Assembly: GCA_029266015.1 (NCBI GenBank)
Contig: JAJUFK010000129.1
Span: 1 to 6,805 of the forward strand
Direction of reading: 5' to 3'
Length of the DNA: 6,805 nt
DNA from: Bacteroidota bacterium
GTDB taxonomy: Bacteria > Bacteroidota > Bacteroidia > Bacteroidales > UBA1715
Positions within the stretch are counted from its first letter, which is position 1. Each line of letters begins with the position of its first letter. Made by a program: the position numbers and the translations under genes. Under the pieces are notes generated by a model. That model worked only from the letters and a program-made list of their open reading frames with translations, did no database searches and was not told the DNA's origin. Shown piece after piece: positions 1-5,750 of the stretch.

Positions 1-2
1 AA

Positions 3-116
3 ATAATGCAAATTTTGAGCATATCTGTATTCGATAAAACATCTATACGAGAATTACTCACAGAATTTCAAACTAATCAAAATGTCAAAGAACAAAGAAA
101 TTTATTTAGTGATTAA
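3..116 (+). CDS. C-terminal fragment of a probable IS4-type transposase (5' end outside window)
   Basis: An open frame runs from the window edge to a TAA at 114-116 and encodes 37 residues, beginning IMQILSISVFDKTS and ending in EQRNLFSD. I recognise from memory the usual tail of Bacteroidota IS4-type transposases: a QILSIS-like helix, then a FDKT..(R/N).LLT stretch, a NVKEQ-like segment and a terminal LF. The catalytic DDE core would lie upstream, so intactness cannot be judged. An ATG at 6-8 is in frame, but a free-standing 36-residue gene is less likely than a truncated-by-window tail. The assignment rests on motif memory over a short stretch and is moderately confident. Confidence 0.55.
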   Translation: MMQILSISVFDKTSIRELLTEFQTNQNVKEQRNLFSD

Positions 117-127
117 ATATTAACGCA

Positions 128-176
128 TCAGCAGTGATTTGCAATGATATACGACAGATACAAATGCTGAAATTTT
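128..176 (+). terminator. Bulged inverted repeat after the transposase-like ORF: possible terminator or IS end
   Basis: TCAGC (128-132) pairs with GCTGA (166-170), and ATTTG (137-141) pairs with CAAAT (161-165). The arms are separated by a 4-nt bulge (133-136) on one side and enclose a 19-nt loop. The 3' arm is followed by AATTTTCT. A second overlapping pair, ATTTGCA (137-143) and TGCAAAT (180-186), could compete. Position 12 bp past the stop codon fits either a weak terminator or subterminal structure of the insertion sequence. The T-run is short, so confidence is low. Confidence 0.3.
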
Positions 177-200
177 CTATGCAAATACCAATAATTTTTG

Positions 201-208
201 TAATTTTG
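201..208 (+). promoter_or_regulatory. Candidate Bacteroidota -7 promoter element for the lipoprotein gene
   Basis: TAATTTTG is an exact match to the Bacteroidota sigma-70 -7 consensus TAnnTTTG and ends 20 bp before the ATG at 229. No well-spaced TTTG -33 element is evident; the nearest T-run (173-176) is 24 nt upstream. In such AT-rich DNA chance matches are common, so this is only a candidate. If used, the 5' leader would be very short. Confidence 0.4.
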
Positions 209-228
209 AGAAAAAGAAAATTTATACG

Positions 229-1491
229 ATGAAGATATTAAGTAAACAAATAGCAATAAGCATTATAATGATGTATGCTTTAGTTTCATGTTCTCAAACT
301 AAATCTTTGCATAATTATAAAGCAATAGAAACTATCTGCAAGGATGCAGACATTATTGAAGTAGAAAAAAAAATTGATTATACAGAAGTAGAATTCACTT
401 GTAAAGGAATTAATTATGAAGTAGGTATTGATTTACAAGGGAATATAATTTATACCGAAAAAGCAGTTAGCCAAAACGAAATACCGTTTGAAAATATTCA
501 AAAGAAAATTATAAAGAAATATCCAGATTGGAGTATTGATGAGTTTTCTATTGTAGATTTACCCGATACGAGTTTTATAAAAGTAGAATTATTAAAAAAT
601 GGAATTGAAGAAAATGCATTTTTTACACTCGATGGCAAGTGGTTTAAACCTAAAAATTATGTTGGTAAAGACACGTGGGATATACACGATTTATCTGAAA
701 CAGTATATTATTCAGCTTCGGCATATAATTATTTGAACCCAACAACTATAATAGATTTACCCGAAACACTTCGCGAAATTTCCGGAATTGCTGTTGTAAA
801 TAATACTACCCTATTATGTGTGCAAGATGAACTTGGTGCTGTATTTAGTCTAGATTTGCAAAAACAAGAAATAACTAATGTGTTCCGATTTACCGATATT
901 GGTGATTTTGAAGATATTGCGTATAATAACGATACTGCTTACGTATTGCGGAGCGATGGAACTATTTTTTCATTTGCATACACAAATTTCACCGGCAACA
1001 TTCAACAAAAAATTGTTCAGGCAAGTAGCTTAAATATCGAAGGCTTGTGTTATAACCCTTTTTCGCAATCATTTTTACTTGCCTCTAAAGCACCTACGGT
1101 AGGGAAACCCGATGCTGAGCGGTATATTTATGAATTTACAAAAACAAGCATGCATTCACCACAAGGGTATGTTACTATAAAATTCGACGAAATTAGAGCA
1201 TTTGTAGCAAAAACATATTCATATATACAAAAAACAAATTTCGAAATAAACCCATCGGGTATTGCTATTCATCCGCAATCGAAAGATTTGTATGTATTGT
1301 CTGCATTGGATAGATGCATTGCTGTGTATTCCGACAAAAAATTACAACATGTGTATGTGTTACCTGTCGAAATTTATTATAAACCCGAAGGTATTGGGTT
1401 TTTACCAAATGGTGATATGATATTATCGAGCGAAGGAATGAAAAATGGATATATTGGCGGACAAATTTTTGTGATTCCGCAGAAAAAATAA
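229..1491 (+). CDS. Lipoprotein with PepSY-like domain and SdiA-regulated (YjiK-like) beta-propeller
   Basis: The 420-residue product begins with a lipoprotein signal peptide: a hydrophobic stretch at about 8-19 and a lipobox ALVSC with the lipidated cysteine at C21. The following residues SQTK are not the acidic run typical of surface-exported Bacteroidota lipoproteins, so a periplasm-facing location is inferred. Residues about 30-140 resemble the PepSY-like domain in two repeats, with patterns such as YEVGIDLQGNIIY and AFFTLDGKW. Residues about 175-418 match the SdiA-regulated beta-propeller family: REISGIA (182-188), VQDELG (198-203), the FTDIGDFEDIAY stretch (221-232), NIEGL (269-273), PSGIAIHP (342-349) and KPEGIGFLPNG (385-395). 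These acidic blade motifs suggest metal or ligand binding, but the biochemical role of the family is not established to my knowledge. It appears to be a single-gene unit between the IS-like tail and the next gene. The start is supported by the signal peptide. Confidence 0.8.
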   Translation: MKILSKQIAISIIMMYALVSCSQTKSLHNYKAIETICKDADIIEVEKKIDYTEVEFTCKGINYEVGIDLQGNIIYTEKAVSQNEIPFENIQKKIIKKYPDWSIDEFSIVDLPDTSFIKVELLKNGIEENAFFTLDGKWFKPKNYVGKDTWDIHDLSETVYYSASAYNYLNPTTIIDLPETLREISGIAVVNNTTLLCVQDELGAVFSLDLQKQEITNVFRFTDIGDFEDIAYNNDTAYVLRSDGTIFSFAYTNFTGNIQQKIVQASSLNIEGLCYNPFSQSFLLASKAPTVGKPDAERYIYEFTKTSMHSPQGYVTIKFDEIRAFVAKTYSYIQKTNFEINPSGIAIHPQSKDLYVLSALDRCIAVYSDKKLQHVYVLPVEIYYKPEGIGFLPNGDMILSSEGMKNGYIGGQIFVIPQKK

Positions 1492-1496
1492 AATAA

Positions 1497-1504
1497 TAAT
1501 TTTG
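1497..1504 (+). promoter_or_regulatory. Candidate -7 promoter element for the small-protein/MFS pair
   Basis: TAATTTTG exactly matches TAnnTTTG and lies 5 bp past the lipoprotein stop codon, 74 bp before the next ATG. A TTTG at 1468-1471 is upstream but 25 nt away, longer than the usual spacing. The element overlaps an AT-only inverted repeat, ATAATT (1496-1501) with AATTAT (1506-1511), so a weak hairpin is an alternative reading. The remaining leader to 1578 would be about 65 nt and contains the palindrome at 1539-1553. Confidence 0.35.
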
Positions 1505-1538
1505 TAATTATCATAGGTAAAAAATGTACTAATAAAAA

Positions 1539-1553
1539 ATGAAAGACTTTCAT
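1539..1553. repeat. 15-bp palindrome (7-bp arms) in the leader of the small-protein/MFS pair
   Basis: ATGAAAG and CTTTCAT flank a single central A, giving a perfect 15-bp inverted repeat 25 bp before the ATG at 1579. With a 1-nt centre it would not form a good RNA hairpin, so a dimeric protein-binding site is the more natural reading if it is functional. The same bases start a seven-codon frame (MKDFHTL, stop at 1560-1562). Neither use is demonstrated. Confidence 0.3.
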
Positions 1554-1578
1554 ACTTTATAAACTTTAAAACAAAAAA

Positions 1579-1806
1579 ATGGTACAAATATTTATATTAT
1601 CAATCGTTTTAGTTGGCATTGCAATTTTAGGATTGGGAGTAAATATCTTTTTTAGAAAACAAAAATTTCCTGAAACCGAAGTTGGGAAGAATAAGAATAT
1701 GCGTGCTTTAGGTTTATCGTGTGTAAAATGCGAGGAGATGCGAAAATTTAGAGAAGCACAAAAATATAAGAATCTAAAAATTGATGTAGCTAAATTACAG
1801 CTGTAA
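1579..1806 (+). CDS. Small single-pass membrane protein with a CxxC pair
   Basis: The product has 75 residues. One hydrophobic segment spans about residues 2-24 (rich in Ile, Leu, Val and Gly), followed by a basic FFRKQK stop-transfer and a cytoplasmic or periplasmic tail. The tail has the pattern FPETEVGKNKNMRALG (30-45), then C48-x-x-C51, then a charged, Lys-rich end. I recall small Bacteroidota membrane proteins of unknown function with a comparable F-P-x-T-x-(V/I)-G-x-N-x-x-M-(K/R)-x-x-G-x-x-C core, so this looks like a real conserved family rather than a chance ORF. The CxxC could bind a metal or be redox active; that is inference. Its TAA directly abuts the ATG of the MFS gene, indicating co-transcription and probable translational coupling. 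No function is assigned. Confidence 0.65.
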   Translation: MVQIFILSIVLVGIAILGLGVNIFFRKQKFPETEVGKNKNMRALGLSCVKCEEMRKFREAQKYKNLKIDVAKLQL

Positions 1807-2988
1807 ATGCTTACTCATAATATCTACAAACTTTCGGTTATAAAATTTGCCAAATGGTTTATGCTCTATATGCCTATTATAGGGCTTTTTTATGCCGACA
1901 ACAATCTTAGTGCATTTCAATTATTTATAATTCAAGCCGGATATTCATTTAGTAGTGCAGTATTTGAAATACCTTCGGGGTATTTTGCCGATGTAGTTGG
2001 TCGTCGTAAGACCTTGATAATTGGTAGCTGTATGGGCACACTTGGTTTTACAATCTATGCTTTGGGTGGTAGTTTTGCTGCATTTTTATGTGCCGAAATT
2101 ATTATGGGAATTGGGCAAAGTTTTATTTCAGGAACCGATTCGGCAATGCTGTATGATTCGGTGCAACATACAAAACAAAAAGATGCATATTTGAAGTACG
2201 AAGGTAGAATTACATCGCTTGGTGGCTTTGCCGAAACGGGTGCTGCATTACTTGGTGGTATTATTGCCAGTGTTACATCATTTCACAGTGTATTTGTAGT
2301 ACAAGCTTGTATTGCAGGATTAGCTATACCGGCTGCTCTATGGTTGCAGGAGCCGCCACGAACCAAACTTATACACACCGGTATTTCTCAGGTGTTTCGT
2401 ATTAGTTACCAATCGTTGTTTGTAAACAAAAAATTACGTACGAGTATTTTGTTTTCATCGGGTATAGGAATGGCAACTTTAGCAATGGCATGGACACTGC
2501 AAACGTATTTTGTGTATCATAATTTTACTGAAACTCAAACTACTACATTATGGGTATTGTATAATGGATTAGTTGCTGCCATTTCGTTGTTTGCTGCATA
2601 TATCATTTCAAAAATTGAAGAAAAGCCGTTACTTACAAGTATATGTGTTATAGTACCATTAGGATTTATAAGTTTGGGGTATACTCCTGTAGCGTTTGCA
2701 TTGTCATTTTTGGTACTGTTTCATATTGTACGCGGATATGCTACACCAATACTTAAAGATATGATACAAAATGATTGTGAACCCGAAATAAGAGCAACAG
2801 TATTGTCATTGCGAGGAATGATTATACGATTAGGTTTTGCTATTGTGGGACCTGTTATTGGGTTTATGAGTGGAAAGTTTAGTTTTGAATTTGCGGTAAC
2901 AGTAGCAGGTATTTTATTTTTAGTAACAGCAGGCACCTTATTAATAATGTATTGGGCTTCACATGTTTATATAAACAAAAATAATTGA
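1807..2988 (+). CDS. Major facilitator superfamily (MFS) transporter, substrate unknown
   Basis: This 393-residue integral membrane protein has about twelve hydrophobic segments and the length usual for a 12-TM MFS carrier. The MFS motif A between TM2 and TM3 is clear: GYFADVVGRRK (58-68), with the conserved Asp and Gly-Arg-Arg. It is preceded by FEIPSG (53-58), and TM4-5 carries GIGQSFISGTDSAMLYDS (101-118); this E-(I/V)-P-(S/T)-G plus SGTxxAxxYDS combination marks a group of poorly characterised prokaryotic MFS proteins, some annotated as drug exporters. A central cytoplasmic loop (about 181-210) separates the two six-helix halves. The second half contains the EIRATVLSLRGMIIRLG stretch (327-343). 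Transport by proton coupling is expected from the family, but the substrate cannot be read from sequence. The start abuts the upstream stop codon without a gap, and no Shine-Dalgarno sequence is visible, as expected for Bacteroidota. Confidence 0.85.
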   Translation: MLTHNIYKLSVIKFAKWFMLYMPIIGLFYADNNLSAFQLFIIQAGYSFSSAVFEIPSGYFADVVGRRKTLIIGSCMGTLGFTIYALGGSFAAFLCAEIIMGIGQSFISGTDSAMLYDSVQHTKQKDAYLKYEGRITSLGGFAETGAALLGGIIASVTSFHSVFVVQACIAGLAIPAALWLQEPPRTKLIHTGISQVFRISYQSLFVNKKLRTSILFSSGIGMATLAMAWTLQTYFVYHNFTETQTTTLWVLYNGLVAAISLFAAYIISKIEEKPLLTSICVIVPLGFISLGYTPVAFALSFLVLFHIVRGYATPILKDMIQNDCEPEIRATVLSLRGMIIRLGFAIVGPVIGFMSGKFSFEFAVTVAGILFLVTAGTLLIMYWASHVYINKNN

Positions 2989-3002
2989 TAACTATTTTTG
3001 TT
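2974..3002 (+). terminator. 10-bp inverted repeat around the MFS stop codon
   Basis: AACAAAAATA (2974-2983) is the exact reverse complement of TATTTTTGTT (2993-3002), with a 9-nt loop (2984-2992) that contains the TGA stop codon at 2986-2988. The stem is nearly all A-T and the sequence after it (CTAATG) has no further T-run; the T5 lies within the 3' arm itself. It could act as a bidirectional or weak terminator separating the transporter from the downstream operon, or it could be a chance feature of AT-rich DNA. Confidence 0.4.
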
Positions 3003-3129
3003 CTAATGTAATGATATTTATCATCAAACATATTGTGTTTTAATATTTTTTTATTTGAATAGTAATTGTAATTATTTTAATTTTAAATACTTATATTTTT
3101 ATTATATAATGGAATATGTGTAAAAATAA

Positions 3130-3141
3130 ATATGTACATAT
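3130..3141. repeat. 12-bp perfect palindrome upstream of the SiaC-family gene
   Basis: ATATGTACATAT is self-complementary and sits 45 bp upstream of the candidate -7 element at 3187. The half-site AATATGT (3129-3135) also occurs at 3113-3119, exactly 16 bp earlier on the same strand. An activator or repressor site is possible. In DNA this AT-rich, however, short palindromes arise by chance, so confidence is low. Confidence 0.25.
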
Positions 3142-3186
3142 ACTTACAAAAAGTTGGTTTGCCAATGGAAAAAAGTAAAAAATCAT

Positions 3187-3194
3187 TATATTTG
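3187..3194 (+). promoter_or_regulatory. Candidate -7 promoter element for the SiaC/phosphatase/NTPase operon
   Basis: TATATTTG exactly matches TAnnTTTG and ends 44 bp before the ATG at 3239, leaving a leader of about 35 nt. A TTTG at 3158-3161 could be the -33 element, but the 25-nt gap is longer than the usual 19-21. It is the best-placed promoter match in the 250-bp gap after the transporter gene. No comparable exact match was seen in the 56-bp or 17-bp gaps further down, which supports one transcript for the three genes. Confidence 0.45.
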
Positions 3195-3238
3195 TTTTTA
3201 GATTAGGATGTTTATTTCGATACTGTTTTTTTGTTATT

Positions 3239-3637
3239 ATGTTATTGCTTTCAATTAAATCGACAGAAACAACTCCCGAAGTTGTTTTTGATATCGAAAA
3301 GAATATTTTTGAGATTTCAGGAAGTTCGCGTCCTGAAAATATATCAGCATTTTATACGCCAATAATCAATACAATAGAAACACATTTTCAATCAATTATA
3401 CATAAAAATCATACAGAATCAACACCTCAGTTTATCTTTAATTTCAGATTATATTATTTTAATTCCGGCACATCACATTTTATAGCAAGTCTTTTTCAAT
3501 TACTCAACTCATATACGCAGTATGGCATAGTGAGTCAAATACATTGGTATTATGACGACGAAGACATGGATATGTACGAAGCCGGCGAAGAATTATCGTT
3601 TCTAACAACTATACCGTTTCATTTTATAGCAGAATAA
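3239..3637 (+). CDS. SiaC-family regulatory phosphoprotein (DUF1987)
   Basis: The 132-residue protein spans the whole DUF1987/SiaC family fold, which resembles anti-sigma-factor antagonists. Recognisable stretches are ETTPEVVFD (10-18), IFEISGSSRPEN (23-34) followed by FYTPI, FNFRLYYFNSGTSHF (67-81), the IHWYYDDEDMDMYEAGEEL region (101-119), and a PFHF end. In P. aeruginosa SiaC, Thr68 in a YLNTSS motif is phosphorylated by kinase SiaB and dephosphorylated by the PP2C phosphatase SiaA; unphosphorylated SiaC activates the diguanylate cyclase SiaD. By hand alignment the phosphosite here is S76, with T78 and S79 nearby. The protein is soluble and cytoplasmic, with no signal peptide. The gene precedes a SpoIIE/PP2C phosphatase by 56 bp, which supports it being that enzyme's substrate. 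The start fits the family's N-terminus; an upstream ATG at 3208 is out of frame. Confidence 0.8.
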   Translation: MLLLSIKSTETTPEVVFDIEKNIFEISGSSRPENISAFYTPIINTIETHFQSIIHKNHTESTPQFIFNFRLYYFNSGTSHFIASLFQLLNSYTQYGIVSQIHWYYDDEDMDMYEAGEELSFLTTIPFHFIAE

Positions 3638-3693
3638 TTGTCATTATTATTATGCTTTTAAATATATATTCTTAATGCCTAAATTCAAATTTT

Positions 3694-5733
3694 GTGAGGC
3701 TGTTTTTTTTGACCATATTAGTTGCATTATTGTATGTCCCTATATACAGTAGTTCCATACTATGTTCAGTTGATTCTGAAAACAACTTTGAATTTGTAAT
3801 TAGTCACGTTCATATTTTTGAAGATACAAGCAATTCTGTTACTATACAAGATATTCTTAATCATAATAAGAACATAGTGTTTACAGAGATGCAAGAAAAT
3901 TTTGTAAATATAGGTTTTACGCAATCAGCATATTGGTTACAAATTACAATACAAAACAATACACCCAAAGAAACCGGATATCTTTTGCAATATTTATATC
4001 CGTTAATTAATACAATCAGCTTTTATAAAACGCAGCAAAAGTATGTTTTAGATTCCATTCAAACCGGAGAGAATTATCCGCATACAAGTAGAATTATATT
4101 TAGCAATTATTTTGTATTTTCAATGGATGTTCCTGCAAATTCTGAATATGTATTTTATATTTGTTTATATAATTCAGGCGAAACATTACGTATTCCGCTT
4201 AAAATAGAGAAAAAATCGGCACGTGCTGATTATGGAAATAAAAAAACATTTATTGATTCCTTATTTTATGGATATCTCATTTTTGCTATAGCATTTAACT
4301 TATTTCTTTTTATTCTTATACGTCGCAAGATTTATTTTTATTTGTCGGCATTTTTGATAACTATGACATTGTTTTTATTAGTTATCCAAGGGTATGCGTT
4401 TCAATATTTGTGGCCAAATTCGCCACTGTTTTCAAATCATAGTTTAGTATTATTTTCGCAACTGTCGAGTTTTGCGATTTTAGAATTTGCTAATGTATTT
4501 TTAAAAAATACGCGTCGAATTCGCATTATTTCATATATCCTTATAGGTATTGGAATTTCAATATTAATTTGCAACTATATTCCCGGCATATTACAATATA
4601 GTGTTCTTGCGGCAAATATATATGCATTTATTACAAGTTCATTTATTCTTACTATATCAATTATTCAATACACTAAAAACAAAACATTGTATAATTTAAT
4701 TTTTCTATATTCATTTGCTTGCGTAATTATAAGTGTACTTATTTATATACTTCGTAATCTGGGAATTTTGGGCGTTTCATTTATTACCGAACATGCACTT
4801 AAAACAGGATTGGCACTGCAGGCTACCTTTATTTCTATAGCAACTATTATTCAGTTTCGCGATATGCTTGTAGAAACCAATAAATTTTTAGAAAACATGA
4901 TTAGTTTGCGAACAAAAAAAATATCGGAACAAAATGCATTATTGCACACACAAAATAAAACTATAAAAAATCAATATGAAGAGATAAAAAAAAGTATAGA
5001 ATACGCCAAACGATTACAACATGCTGTATTACCGAATAAATATCGATTTTCGTCGGTTTTCAAAGATCATTTTATTCTGTTTAAACCCAAAGATGTAGTA
5101 AGTGGCGATTTTTATTGGATTTACGAGAAAAAACAAAAAACCTACATAGTTGCAGCAGATTGTACCGGACATGGTGTGCCGGGTGGCTTTTTGAGTATGT
5201 TAGGAATTTCGTTTCTCAATCAAATAATAATACGCAAACGCGATATTCGTCCGCATGAAATAGTGAACAAACTTGCAATATTATTTGCAGAAACTATAGC
5301 AAACTACGAAGACAAAATTTCGCGCGACAGTATGGACATATCGATATGTTTAATTCATCACGATACTAATCAATTAGAATATGCAGGAGCAAATAATTCG
5401 CTTATTCTAATACGCGATAATACATTGCAAGAATTATCGGTCGATAAACGATCATTGCATAAAGAATTTTTAACCGAACATTTCTCGTTTTCCGGAAAAT
5501 GTATTGATTTATTACCTCATGATAAAGTGTATTTGTTTACCGATGGTTATTATGACCAATTTGGCGAACAAAATAACAAACGAATTTCAAAACGGCAGTT
5601 TAAATCATTACTTTTGGAGCATAGCAACAAACCAATGGCAATGCAATATGAAGTGTTTGATACTTTTTTTACTCAATGGAAAGGAACAACGGAACAAATT
5701 GATGATGTGTTGATTATTGGATTTGAATTATAA
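3694..5733 (+). CDS. 7TMR-DISM receptor with SpoIIE/PP2C serine phosphatase domain (SiaA-like role)
   Basis: Domain order in 679 residues: signal peptide (about 1-21); periplasmic 7TMR-DISMED2 sensor (about 32-172) with SAYWLQITIQN, YPLINTISFY and the TGENYPHTSR segment; seven-helix 7TMR-DISM region (about 188-388) including QGYAFQYLWPNSP (232-244); cytoplasmic coiled coil (about 392-440); and SpoIIE-type PP2C phosphatase (about 440-679). The linker SIEYAKRLQHAVLP (434-447) is typical of Bacteroidota SpoIIE proteins. Metal-binding acidic residues appear complete: D472 in SGDFYW, D489 before CTGHGVPGG, D548 in SMDIS, D617 in FTDGYYDQFG, and D670-D671 near the end. It should therefore sense a periplasmic ligand (the DISMED2 family is carbohydrate-binding-like) and dephosphorylate a cytoplasmic Ser/Thr phosphoprotein, probably the SiaC-family product upstream. 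The start is GTG: an in-frame stop at 3673-3675 leaves no ATG, and the GTG gives a proper signal peptide. P. aeruginosa SiaA instead uses a HAMP-linked sensor. Confidence 0.88.
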   Translation: MRLFFLTILVALLYVPIYSSSILCSVDSENNFEFVISHVHIFEDTSNSVTIQDILNHNKNIVFTEMQENFVNIGFTQSAYWLQITIQNNTPKETGYLLQYLYPLINTISFYKTQQKYVLDSIQTGENYPHTSRIIFSNYFVFSMDVPANSEYVFYICLYNSGETLRIPLKIEKKSARADYGNKKTFIDSLFYGYLIFAIAFNLFLFILIRRKIYFYLSAFLITMTLFLLVIQGYAFQYLWPNSPLFSNHSLVLFSQLSSFAILEFANVFLKNTRRIRIISYILIGIGISILICNYIPGILQYSVLAANIYAFITSSFILTISIIQYTKNKTLYNLIFLYSFACVIISVLIYILRNLGILGVSFITEHALKTGLALQATFISIATIIQFRDMLVETNKFLENMISLRTKKISEQNALLHTQNKTIKNQYEEIKKSIEYAKRLQHAVLPNKYRFSSVFKDHFILFKPKDVVSGDFYWIYEKKQKTYIVAADCTGHGVPGGFLSMLGISFLNQIIIRKRDIRPHEIVNKLAILFAETIANYEDKISRDSMDISICLIHHDTNQLEYAGANNSLILIRDNTLQELSVDKRSLHKEFLTEHFSFSGKCIDLLPHDKVYLFTDGYYDQFGEQNNKRISKRQFKSLLLEHSNKPMAMQYEVFDTFFTQWKGTTEQIDDVLIIGFEL

Positions 5734-5750
5734 CTGTATCAGATAATACC

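Noticed and set aside
2721..2936. 71-residue open frame on the - strand inside the MFS gene
   Set aside because: It lies wholly within a well-supported MFS reading frame and shows no domain, signal peptide or promoter of its own; it is a shadow frame.
2993..3000. TATTTTTG as the main promoter of the SiaC operon
   Set aside because: It matches TAnnTTTG exactly but forms the 3' arm of the inverted repeat at the transporter stop codon and is 239 bp from the next start; the match at 3187-3194 is better placed.
2989..3238. A hidden gene, tRNA or CRISPR in the 250-bp gap
   Set aside because: The stretch is very AT-rich with frequent stops, no repeated spacer pattern and no cloverleaf-like GC-rich arms; only promoter-like and palindromic sites were seen.
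5504..5713. 69-residue + strand frame inside the phosphatase gene
   Set aside because: It overlaps the conserved C-terminal PP2C motifs (D617 and D670-D671) in another frame, so coding potential belongs to the phosphatase.
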